Below are positions 7,102 to 14,444 of a stretch of DNA of 64,000 nucleotides, one piece after another. The position numbers and the translations under genes are program-made. Numbering within the stretch: position 1 is the stretch's first letter; each line of letters starts with the position of its first letter. This stretch comes from Anaerolineales bacterium. Its GTDB lineage: Bacteria > Chloroflexota > Anaerolineae > Anaerolineales > Villigracilaceae. The stretch lies in contig JABARH010000017.1 in NCBI GenBank assembly GCA_019187665.1, positions 19,205 to 83,204 on the forward strand, in the 5' to 3' direction. The notes under the pieces are model-generated. The model saw only the letters and a program-made list of their open reading frames with translations. It had not been told where the DNA came from and searched no databases.

Positions 7102-8142
7102 TCATTTCTGTTTCCACTTCGAGTCTTTTTCGAACACTTCGTAATAGGCTTTATCCAACTCATCGTCCGTCAATTGAGTGTAACGATCCGTGACTTGAAT
7201 ATTTTCATGCCGCGCGAGTCTTTGCGCGATGGCAAGATTGCCCGTAGCGCGTAATGTGGACGTGACGAAATAATGACGGAACGTGTGCGGCGTGATCTGG
7301 CCGACCAGGTCTTTTCCCAGAAATTGCTCCACGCGTTCTTTGACGATATTTCTCCCCGTCGTGGTCGTCATTGGCTTGACCTTTTTACCAGCGCCTTTAT
7401 CGTGACGCGCAAAGAGGGGCAGGGAACTCAATTGTTTTCCTGACTTACCATCCAACTCGGCGCGTTGTGACAGATATTCCTTGAGGACTTGGAGCGTATA
7501 CGATGTAAAACGAACAACAGCCTGCTTGTTGCCTTTACCGATGATGATGGCGCGTCCTTCGTTCCAATCAATGTCGCCGCGCCGCAGGTTGCACGCTTCA
7601 TGGACGCGAAAACCAGTCTCTGCCAGCGTGAACAAAAGAGCGCGATCACGGTATGCGCGTAGTTTTGCGTTGGTTTCATCGTTATCTTTGACAGTCGCGG
7701 CGATCAGGTTTTGAACATCTCTTGCTTTATCCAGCATTGTGTCAATTTCATTTAGTCGGTATTGCGGCGAACGCTTGCCAGGGCGGCGCGCGCGTTGTCG
7801 TATCAGCACGATCAGCCGCGATTGATTGACATCGGTCAGCCTTTCCGAATCCAAATACAGATAGAAGCCTTTCACTGCCTGTAAATACAGCTGTTCGGTA
7901 GCCGTGGCATAGTCGTTGAGGTACTCGACAAACTTTGCAAAATGATCTTCGTTGAGTTGTAAAATGGGGGCGCTCTCAGGTTCGAGAGATTTGCTCTTCA
8001 GCATTGCAGAAAAAATATGCAAGGCGTTCTTATACGAAAGCATGGTTGGTTTGCTTCGCGCGCGTTCAACCATACGCAGATACGCGCTCATGGCTTGCGC
8101 AATCGTCAGTGATTTCGATTCTATGATTGTCATGGCGCTCAT
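7102..8142 (-). CDS. Xer-like tyrosine recombinase
   Basis: A 346-residue lambda-integrase-family recombinase. The N-terminal SAM-like core-binding domain (~res 12-110) is followed by the catalytic domain with Arg179 (TGFRVHEACNL), a candidate Lys (203/206), His286 and Arg289 (TPHTFRHYF), His312 (LARHEN) and nucleophile Tyr321 (VTDRYTQL). All five canonical residues are present. A perfect palindrome of dif geometry lies just upstream of its promoter, and no phage or IS gene is adjacent. That arrangement resembles single-recombinase Xer systems (XerS/difSL, XerH/difH) more than a phage integrase. The start may be ATG 8142 or ATG 8133; the -10 box almost touches both, so the transcript is probably leaderless. 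Confidence 0.9.
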   Translation of the reverse strand: MSAMTIIESKSLTIAQAMSAYLRMVERARSKPTMLSYKNALHIFSAMLKSKSLEPESAPILQLNEDHFAKFVEYLNDYATATEQLYLQAVKGFYLYLDSERLTDVNQSRLIVLIRQRARRPGKRSPQYRLNEIDTMLDKARDVQNLIAATVKDNDETNAKLRAYRDRALLFTLAETGFRVHEACNLRRGDIDWNEGRAIIIGKGNKQAVVRFTSYTLQVLKEYLSQRAELDGKSGKQLSSLPLFARHDKGAGKKVKPMTTTTGRNIVKERVEQFLGKDLVGQITPHTFRHYFVTSTLRATGNLAIAQRLARHENIQVTDRYTQLTDDELDKAYYEVFEKDSKWKQK

Positions 8143-8168
8143 TATACGAACTTACCGTAGATTGTCAA
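8141..8168 (-). promoter_or_regulatory. Consensus sigma70 promoter of the recombinase gene
   Basis: On the minus strand TTGACA (plus 8163-8168), a 16-bp spacer and TATAAT (plus 8141-8146): both hexamers are perfect. The -10 overlaps the first candidate ATG (8142), and the second (8133) is 7 nt downstream. The -35 touches the palindrome at 8168-8199, so a protein bound there could block RNA polymerase. Confidence 0.8.
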
Positions 8169-8199
8169 TGCTTTCGATAATAATACTTATCGAAAGCAT
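8168..8199. promoter_or_regulatory. dif-like perfect palindrome upstream of the Xer-like recombinase
   Basis: Two perfect 13-bp arms, ATGCTTTCGATAA (8168-8180) and TTATCGAAAGCAT (8187-8199), flank a 6-bp centre TAATAC. The inner ends ...ATAA-6 bp-TTAT... match the XerC/XerD core of classical dif sites (11-bp arms, 6-bp centre). It could be the recombination site of the neighbouring recombinase, its autoregulatory operator, or both. Confidence 0.6.
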
Positions 8200-8403
8200 A
8201 AAGGGAAACTTTCTGAAGGTTGGGATTTTCGGATGAGAAAGACTCCCCCACTGCCTGACGATAGACTATGGAGGTTGGACAATGCTCTGCGTGGGAGGGA
8301 AACGGTTCAATTCCAGCCGCGCGTTGATTCTGCATCCTTCAGCCTTTATCCTTCATCCTTTTATTTCCCCTCCCCTGCCCTACCAAGGCGCGGACAAAAT
8401 TTC

Positions 8404-8432
8404 TTGCGTTTTCACTGGATTGCTTCTATACT
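8404..8432 (+). promoter_or_regulatory. Promoter of the STAND ATPase gene
   Basis: TTGCGT (8404-8409), a 17-bp spacer and TATACT (8427-8432). The predicted start near 8439 leaves a ~37-nt leader to ATG 8476, supporting that start over the longer open frame from 8233. The remainder of 8200-8403 holds no other recognisable signal. Confidence 0.65.
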
Positions 8433-8475
8433 CGGCATACCGTTCCACAGCGCCGCAAATCACAAGAGGGTTGCT

Positions 8476-11214
8476 ATGCCTGATCCTGGAAAGACAACCG
8501 CGAAATTCATTATTGCCCTGCTGAAGCATCAGGCTAAGTTTTGGCTGGGAGAAGATGCCGCTGGCATTGCCGCAGAAACTGTTCTCGATGAAGATGTGCA
8601 AGCGCGCCTCGATGCCTGGTTGGACTCGGAGAAATCTGCCAAGCAATTATTGGGAGCGGTCGAGAACGCCCAACTGTATTTGCAAGACCCGCGCAACTGC
8701 CCAGACAAGGATTTGCGTCATCTGTTCCGTGACCTAACCTTTGGCGATCTGCCATCAGTGCAAGCGGCGTTGACGAAACTTCCCCAAGCCATGGACAGCG
8801 CCGAACTCCAGGATACCTTGCTGAACTCGTTTCGGCGTGACCTGCCGAATCTCTCGCCTGAGCAACACGAAGAAGGCGCGCGCCTTTACACGGACGCGAT
8901 ACTGCGCGCCGTCGGATCGCTCGAAGAGTTCGTCTCCCCCATCCTGCTTCAATCCGTCCTCGATTTGAAAAAGGGACAGACCGTCGCAGACAAAAAACTC
9001 GACAGGATCATCGCCTATCTCGAAGCAAGATTAGTTGAGAAGCGCCCCTCCTCCCCCACCCTGCCAGGTGACTTGCCCATCGGTTCGTATCTGCCCATTC
9101 AACCCAATCCGTTTTTCACGGGCCGTGAAGCGGAATTGCAACAACTCGCCGACTCTCTCTGCCCCCCTCTCCCTCAGGCAGAGGTGCTGGGGACGAGGGC
9201 AATCGCCATCACACAACAGGCGCTCGTCGGCATGGGCGGACTGGGCAAGACACAGTTGGCGATTCAGTTTGCATGGCAATACGGATATAAGTTTGCAGGC
9301 GTGCATTGGGTCAGCGCCTACAAAGCCCAGGAGATAAATTCCTCCATCGCGCTATGTGGACAAGCCATGAATCTTGATCCCTGGTCCCAGGATGTGGACG
9401 CTCAAGCCGCCATCACCATCAACGCCTGGAAGCAAAGCGGACCGCGCCTGGTCATCCTCGATAACCTTGAAGACATGAGCGCCGCCGCCAGCCTGTTGGG
9501 CAATCTGAGACACAGCAACATCCGCATTCTCATCACCACGCGTCAAACGGATTGGTCTCCCAGCCTTTCCCTGCGCGAATTGAAACTTCCAGTTTTCACG
9601 GAAGCCGAGAGCCTTGTTTTCCTCCGCCGTTATTTGCCGCCCGAACGCGCCACGGACGATGAACTCGCCTCCCTGCACGCCAGACTCGGCGGCTTGCCCC
9701 TGCCGCTCGACCTGGCTGGCTCCTACCTGCAACATGTGAAGCAGGTTTCCATTGCCGAATATCTCAAACAACTCACACTGGATCATCCCTCCCTGAAAAA
9801 CTGGCGCAAAAAACATCCGAACGCGACCCAGCACGATAAAGATGTTGCCTCCACCTTCGCGCTTTCATGGGAACGGATCGAGAGCGAAGAGGCAAAGAGA
9901 GTTTTTCTTTTGGCGGGGTACGGCTTGCCAAACGAGCCTCTCTTGCGGGATGTTTTGCAAGCCGCTTCACAGTTGCAGGATGAGTCTTTTAGCGACGCCC
10001 TGGACTTGTTAACGGGCTTGTCGCTCATTCAGGAGGGCGTCAGCCTGCACCCCCTGCTGTCTGAGTTTGCCCGCCTGCAAGACACCGACGGAACCGTCCT
10101 ATTCCGTTGGTCGAGAATGTTGGCGTGGCGTTGCTATCCCTCCAGTCAACACGGCGGAATCTATCGCGATCCCAACCTTGCCCGTCACGCGCGCTTATCC
10201 ATGAGCGACCTTGCCCGCGCGGTTTCGGTTGCCGATCAGGACGAGAAGGAAGCATCAAACTTCTATTTTCATCTCGCCTTCCTCAACACACACTTCGGCG
10301 ATTTGGACGGGGCGATGCAGTTGTATCAGCAGGCTCGTGAAATATTGGAAGGCTTGGGCGACCTGCAAGGCAAGTCCGCGACGCTGCACAATATGGCACA
10401 GATTTATGTCACGCGCGGCGATTTGGACGGGGCGATGCAGTTGTATCAGCAGGCTTTGCAAATGTATGAAGGCTTGGGCGACCTGAAAGGCAAGTCCGCG
10501 ACGCTGCACGCCATGGCGAATGTATTTGTCACGCGCGGCGATTTGGACGGGGCGATGAAGTTGTATCAGCAGTCGCTGGAAATCAAGGAAGGCTTGGGCG
10601 ACCTGCAAGGCAAGTCCGCGACGCTGCACAATATGGCACAGATTTATGTCACGCGCGGCGATTTGGACGGGGCGATGAAGTTGTATCAGCAGGCTCGTGA
10701 AATATTGGAAGGCTTGGGCGACCTGCAAGGCAAGTCCGCGACGCTGCACGCCATGGCGAATGTATTTGTCACGCGCGGCGATTTGGACGGGGCGATGAAG
10801 TTGTATCAGCAGGCTCGTGAAATATTGGAAGGCTTGGGCGACCTGCAAGGCAAGTCCGCGACGCTGCACCAGATGGCGGGCATCTATGTCACGCGCGGCG
10901 ATTTGGACGGGGCGATGAAGTTGTATCAGCAGGCTCGTGAAATATTGGAAGGCTTGGGCGACCTGCAAGGCAAGTCCGCGACGCTGATCAACATGGGCGT
11001 TGTACTATTTAAAAACGACCGCCACTCCGAATCTCTCTCTGCAATTTTGTCTGGTTTGCAAATTTTGATTCAACTGGGCGCGAAGTTGGATATTGAAACA
11101 GTGATGAGGTTATTGAAACAATTTCAGCAAGCGGTGGGAACGGAGCGCTTTACTATTTTGTGGAAGGAAGTGACGGGAAGCGCGGAACTTCCCGATTGGC
11201 TCACACAGAATTAG
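8476..11214 (+). CDS. STAND ATPase: helical N-domain, NB-ARC, near-identical TPRs
   Basis: A 912-residue STAND-class signalling ATPase. Residues 1-205 are helical with no recognised effector fold. The NB-ARC module follows FFTGREAELQQL: Walker A GMGGLGKTQ (~255), Walker B RLVILDNLED (~323), sensor ILITTRQTDW (~350) and the GLPLPLDLAG motif (~410). A helical linker leads to a sensor array of 40-residue TPRs (~607-840), six of which are almost identical in DNA. STAND proteins oligomerise when their repeats detect a ligand; some act in antiphage defence, others in transcription or stress control. The neighbours (recombinase, DUF559 nuclease pseudogene) suggest an accessory locus but do not prove defence. 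The start is chosen from the promoter at 8404. Confidence 0.88.
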   Translation: MPDPGKTTAKFIIALLKHQAKFWLGEDAAGIAAETVLDEDVQARLDAWLDSEKSAKQLLGAVENAQLYLQDPRNCPDKDLRHLFRDLTFGDLPSVQAALTKLPQAMDSAELQDTLLNSFRRDLPNLSPEQHEEGARLYTDAILRAVGSLEEFVSPILLQSVLDLKKGQTVADKKLDRIIAYLEARLVEKRPSSPTLPGDLPIGSYLPIQPNPFFTGREAELQQLADSLCPPLPQAEVLGTRAIAITQQALVGMGGLGKTQLAIQFAWQYGYKFAGVHWVSAYKAQEINSSIALCGQAMNLDPWSQDVDAQAAITINAWKQSGPRLVILDNLEDMSAAASLLGNLRHSNIRILITTRQTDWSPSLSLRELKLPVFTEAESLVFLRRYLPPERATDDELASLHARLGGLPLPLDLAGSYLQHVKQVSIAEYLKQLTLDHPSLKNWRKKHPNATQHDKDVASTFALSWERIESEEAKRVFLLAGYGLPNEPLLRDVLQAASQLQDESFSDALDLLTGLSLIQEGVSLHPLLSEFARLQDTDGTVLFRWSRMLAWRCYPSSQHGGIYRDPNLARHARLSMSDLARAVSVADQDEKEASNFYFHLAFLNTHFGDLDGAMQLYQQAREILEGLGDLQGKSATLHNMAQIYVTRGDLDGAMQLYQQALQMYEGLGDLKGKSATLHAMANVFVTRGDLDGAMKLYQQSLEIKEGLGDLQGKSATLHNMAQIYVTRGDLDGAMKLYQQAREILEGLGDLQGKSATLHAMANVFVTRGDLDGAMKLYQQAREILEGLGDLQGKSATLHQMAGIYVTRGDLDGAMKLYQQAREILEGLGDLQGKSATLINMGVVLFKNDRHSESLSAILSGLQILIQLGAKLDIETVMRLLKQFQQAVGTERFTILWKEVTGSAELPDWLTQN
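10297..10987 (+). repeat. 120-bp tandem repeats encoding TPRs
   Basis: Six units with an exact 120-bp period each begin GGCGATTTGGACGGGGCGATG and differ at only a few codons (for example ATGGCACAG/ATGGCGAAT and GCTCGTGAA/TCGCTGGAA). Synonymous sites are also conserved, pointing to recent duplication or gene conversion. Confidence 0.95.
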
Positions 11215-11326
11215 ACCCCCATCCCGTCCTTCCCCTCGCGCAGCGCCCTGTAAGGGCAAAAGGAAAAACGCTTTTGGGGGAAGGGGAACGGTTGAACACA
11301 TGCGAACAATAATTTTCGTTTCGAGT

Positions 11327-11392
11327 ATTGTTTCCTCTCTCCCCCATTTCTGCTCTTTGGATCTGGGCATTGTTTCCTCTCTCCCCCATTTC
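11327..11392. repeat. Two 24-bp direct repeats, 42-bp period
   Basis: ATTGTTTCCTCTCTCCCCCA plus TTTC occurs at 11327-11350 and 11369-11392. The region 11215-11433 between the STAND gene and the DUF559 pseudogene is otherwise free of recognised features. Confidence 0.8.
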
Positions 11393-11433
11393 CGCACTTT
11401 GAAATGGGGGAGATGCCGAAGGCAGAGGGGGCC

Positions 11434-11979
11434 ATGAAACGCCGCCGTACCACTCCCAAAATCCTGCATCGCGCCAAAGAATTGCGCCAACTGCAAACGC
11501 CCGAGGAAGCAAGGCTTTGGGAACGATTACGAAATCGCCAACTGGCAGGGATCAAATTCCGCCGTCAACACGCGCTCGGAAATTTAATCCTTATGGTCTT
11601 TTCAAAATCGCCTGACAAATCGGCGGGTTTGGAACGCGAATGCCACGAACACCTGCACTTGCGCCAGGTGCAAGTGTAGGCGAATTTCGCGAATTTTCCT
11701 GGGTTTATTCGCGTCATTCGCTGATTGGCGTAACTCGCGTTGAGGAATCTCCGACTTTGAGAAAACCATAATTTCATCCTCGACTTTTGCGCGCCAAGCC
11801 ACAAACTCGTTGTAGAATTAGATGGAAGTCAACACCTGCTTACCGAGGCTGAAGATGTCGAGCGAACCGCGTTCCTGAACGCAAAAGGATACAAAGTCGT
11901 CCGCTTTTCCAATTCTGAGATCAACGCCAAGATTGAATCTGTTCTTACAAAAATTCGGCAGGCTCTCGAAATAAAGTAA
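11434..11979 (+). pseudogene. DUF559-type endonuclease-like gene interrupted by a MITE
   Basis: The 5' part encodes KELRQLQTPEEARLWERLRN and AGIKFRRQHALGN, and the 3' part (from 11773) FILDFCAPSHKLVVELDGSQ and KGYKVVRFSNSEINAKI to TAA 11979. Together they make a complete DUF559 protein of the Vsr-like PD-(D/E)xK fold, with the catalytic DF...ELDG region in the downstream half. The halves are separated by a 179-bp MITE copy plus a 10-bp target duplication; that 189-bp addition keeps frame length but contains an in-frame TAG at 11677-11679. Removing it restores GN-FILDF exactly. The start is uncertain (ATG 11434 or 11404). Known relatives are often associated with restriction or mobile loci. 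Confidence 0.85.
11592..11770. mobile_element. MITE copy 1 (152-bp element with a nested 27-bp insert)
   Basis: It begins TATGGTCTTTTCAAAATCG and ends with the inverted counterpart ...AAACCATA. Flanking 10-mers ATTTAATCCT (11582-11591) and ATTTCATCCT (11771-11780) are a target duplication with one mismatch. It matches the copies at 21905 and 36124 in reverse orientation, except for 27 extra bases (11650-11676) containing interlocked inverted repeats (CACCTG/CAGGTG and CACTTG/CAAGTG). No transposase is encoded. Confidence 0.92.
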
Positions 11980-12025
11980 CATCTCCATCCGACCTTCAAA
12001 CTTTCCAACCTTCCAACCTTCAAAC

Positions 12026-13192
12026 ATGAACACCACCTACGACATCCTCATCCTCGGCGGCGGCGCGCACGGCGCCTCGCTCGCCTTCCATCTTGCCGCG
12101 CGCAAAATAAAAGTTGCCATCCTCGAAAAGAACAACCTCGCCGCCGGCGCCACAGGCCGCTCCAGCGGTCTCGTCCGCATGCACTACGACCTCGAACCGG
12201 AAGCCGCCCTCGCCTGGCAATCCTTTCAATGGTTCCGCGACTGGAAGGAACGCATCGGCGGCGAATCGGGCTTCACGCGCACCGGCTTCATCCAGCTCGT
12301 CGAACGCGCCCACGTAGACGCGCTCCAGGCCAACACCGCCATGCTCCAGCGCCTCGGCGTGCCGGCTTTCCTCGTCAACGCCGGGGACGTGAAACGCCTC
12401 GCGCCCTCCTTCCTCACCGACGACTTCGACCTCGCCGCCTACGAACCCGAATCCGGCTACGCCGACCCGGTCTCGACGGCAGCCTCGCTGATGAACGCCG
12501 CCAGACAGCGCGGCGCGGACTTCATCCCCAATTGCGAAGTGACCGGCATCACGCTTCACTCCGGACGGGTGAGCGGGGTGAGCGCCTCGCGCGGAAATTT
12601 CTCCGCCCCCATCGTGGTCAACGCCGCGGGCGCGTGGGCCAAAGGCATCTGCGAAATGGCGGGCGTGGACCTGCCGCTCTCCACCTGGCGTCACGAAGTC
12701 ATGTTCGTCCAGCGTCCGCCCCAACTGCGCCTGCCCCACCCCACCGTGATTGATTTTCCCAACTCCATGTACTTCCGCCCCGAAGGCGGGTTAACCCTCG
12801 TCGGCCTCGAAGACGGCAACCCGCTCGGCGAAGACCCCGAAGGCGAGACCAGCCGCGCCCGCGCCGGATTCGTCGAACGCGCCATCGAACGCCTGTGCAA
12901 ACGCATCCCCGCCATGCAGGGCGGCGCGCTCCACTCCGCGCACGGCGGCTACGACGGCATCACCCCCGACCAGCATCCCGTCATCGGACCGATCGGACCC
13001 GAAGGCTTCTGGCTCGACACAGGCTTCAGCGGCACCGGCTTCAAAATCTCGCCCGCCACCGGTCTCTGCCTCGCCGAATGGATTCTGGACGGCGCGCCCA
13101 AAACAGTGGACATCTCCCTCTTCACGCCCACGCGCTTCGAAAAAGGAATCCGCCTCGCCAGCCAACACCCCTACGAAAGCATCTGGAGATGA
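12026..13192 (+). CDS. FAD-dependent amine/amino-acid oxidoreductase (DAO family)
   Basis: A 388-residue DAO-type flavoprotein: the Rossmann dinucleotide motif ILGGGAHGAS (~res 8-18), an acidic strand end VAILEKN, TGRSSGLVR, and a C-terminal HGGYDGITPDQHPVIGPIG with GFWLDTGFSGTGFKISPATG that completes the FAD site. The layout resembles sarcosine oxidase beta subunit/glycine oxidase-like enzymes that oxidise a secondary or primary amine to imine with H2O2 or electron transfer. Substrate is unknown and no partner subunit is adjacent. There is no Shine-Dalgarno; the upstream bases are pyrimidine-rich repeats (CCTTCCAACCTTCAAAC), so translation initiation may be atypical. Confidence 0.88.
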   Translation: MNTTYDILILGGGAHGASLAFHLAARKIKVAILEKNNLAAGATGRSSGLVRMHYDLEPEAALAWQSFQWFRDWKERIGGESGFTRTGFIQLVERAHVDALQANTAMLQRLGVPAFLVNAGDVKRLAPSFLTDDFDLAAYEPESGYADPVSTAASLMNAARQRGADFIPNCEVTGITLHSGRVSGVSASRGNFSAPIVVNAAGAWAKGICEMAGVDLPLSTWRHEVMFVQRPPQLRLPHPTVIDFPNSMYFRPEGGLTLVGLEDGNPLGEDPEGETSRARAGFVERAIERLCKRIPAMQGGALHSAHGGYDGITPDQHPVIGPIGPEGFWLDTGFSGTGFKISPATGLCLAEWILDGAPKTVDISLFTPTRFEKGIRLASQHPYESIWR

Positions 13193-13249
13193 ATAACCCA
13201 CCTTACGCCGTGCCGCAAGATTCATCTTGCGCGCCTCGCTGCAAAGGGC

Positions 13250-13283
13250 GCGTTCTCTAACGCGCCTGCTGGCATAAGTTCTG
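13250..13283. repeat. Palindromic element copy (GCGTTCTCTAACGC core)
   Basis: Core GCGTTCTCTAACGC at 13250-13263, followed by GCCTGCTGGC and ATAAGTTCTG, the same flank seen in the larger copy at 26153-26228. It is preceded by CGCAAGATTCATCTTGCG, a second palindrome similar to the one around the 26-kb copy. Confidence 0.75.
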
Positions 13284-13302
13284 TTTTTTGGGTCTCCCGT
13301 AA

Positions 13303-13427
13303 TTAACGGGAAAGAGCCTCACCACGAGGACACAAAGTACACAAAGGGGAAAAAGAGCCTGGATTCCTTGTGTTTTTTCCTTTGTGGCCGTCGTGTCCTT
13401 TGTGTTTAAAAAACGGTTTCCCGTTAA
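13303..13427. repeat. Long imperfect inverted repeat with ACAAAG motifs
   Basis: Ends TTAACGGGAAA (13303-13313) and TTTCCCGTTAA (13417-13427) are perfect complements. Inside, CACGAGGACACAAAG and CCTTTGTG-type strings face each other. No ORF; it looks like a non-autonomous hairpin element. A related-style one is at 28551. Confidence 0.75.
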
Positions 13428-13450
13428 AAACGATAGAGCCTGTTTTTTGA

Positions 13451-14398
13451 TCAACGCGCCCCGCTTGCCACCTCATACGAATATCCTCCCTCCACCATCA
13501 CCCCGCTCTCCAGATAATTCAACACATACTGTCCGCAGTTGCTCCCGATCTCATTCTCCTCCGCCTCGCCCACGCTGACGATGAATTCATACCCCGCCTC
13601 CGCCAGCGGGCGCGTCACCGCCTCGGCGGTCTCAGGCCGCTTCGGGTCAATCAACGATTCGAGATGATTTTGCAGCGCGCGGCTGGTGGGGTTGATCGGC
13701 GTAAGTTTAACGAGATAGCGCGCGGGATCGAAATAACGCGTCAATACCTCTGCCTCGATCGGCGAATTTTCTGCCAGCGCAAAATTCAATGTGATCTTTC
13801 TGTCGCCTGCCTTGTGAAAACGCTCGCCATACGCGGCCATGCGCGCAAAATCCCATTTACGCACGGGGATCAATTCATTGCGCCGCGTCACGTCCGTGGT
13901 GTGGATCGAAAACTGAAACTGGAATCGCCCGCCCGCGTACAGCCTGTCCTTCACGTCAATCAGCCGCTCAAAGAACGCCTCCGCGCCGTGCGGAGCAATG
14001 GTTGAAATGGACGGCATCACATTCGCGCCGTAACGCCGCGGCAATTCTTCCAGCGCATCCAGCACGGCTATATTCAACGAAGGCTCGCCCATGCGCGCAA
14101 ATTGAATTTTGAACTTCGAGGCGGTCACAACGCCGTTGGGAAACCACTCGTTCACCATGTAATCAATCTGCATCAAAATTTCCTCGGCGCTCGGCTTGCC
14201 GCGATACCCCCCGCCCGCGTCGCAAAACAAACATTTCACAGGACAGCCATACAACGTGGAGACCATCAGGATCCACCGTTCGCCTCGCCCATACGGCGGC
14301 TGGCAGGCTTCCACAAATTCGATCAGCCGCCCTTCGCCCATATCGGCCATGTAAACCGTCGCCAGATCGGACGCGCCCGTTGTCGCTACAATTTTCAT
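13451..14398 (-). CDS. RlmN/Cfr-like radical SAM protein lacking the resolving cysteine
   Basis: A 315-residue radical SAM protein. The 4Fe-4S cluster motif is GCPVKCLFCDAG (Cys52, Cys56, Cys59). Near the C-terminus NCGQY (Cys288) matches the methyl-carrying Cys motif (CGQL) of RlmN/Cfr. At the position of RlmN Cys118, seven residues before the first cluster Cys, this protein has Met45 (RWILMVSTLYGC instead of TLCVSSQVGC). In RlmN and Cfr that cysteine resolves the covalent protein-RNA adduct, so this is probably a relative with altered chemistry or substrate rather than the standard rRNA A2503 methylase. ATG 14398 has AAAGGAG just upstream. It lies 46 bp after a TrxR-like gene and is probably co-transcribed. 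Confidence 0.82.
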   Translation of the reverse strand: MKIVATTGASDLATVYMADMGEGRLIEFVEACQPPYGRGERWILMVSTLYGCPVKCLFCDAGGGYRGKPSAEEILMQIDYMVNEWFPNGVVTASKFKIQFARMGEPSLNIAVLDALEELPRRYGANVMPSISTIAPHGAEAFFERLIDVKDRLYAGGRFQFQFSIHTTDVTRRNELIPVRKWDFARMAAYGERFHKAGDRKITLNFALAENSPIEAEVLTRYFDPARYLVKLTPINPTSRALQNHLESLIDPKRPETAEAVTRPLAEAGYEFIVSVGEAEENEIGSNCGQYVLNYLESGVMVEGGYSYEVASGAR

Positions 14399-14444
14399 CG
14401 CTGCTCCTTTGTGTTTTTCCAACGTTCAAAAGATTCAAGCCCAG

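Noticed and set aside
8233..8475. N-terminal extension of the STAND ATPase to an upstream ATG
   Set aside because: A good promoter (8404-8432) lies inside the extension, and the residues there are low-complexity.
10297..10987. CRISPR-like periodic repeats
   Set aside because: The 120-bp period has no unique spacers and encodes TPRs in frame.
7102..12000. A complete prophage or integrative element
   Set aside because: Only a recombinase is present; no structural, replication or conjugation genes and no direct-repeat att pair were seen in the window.
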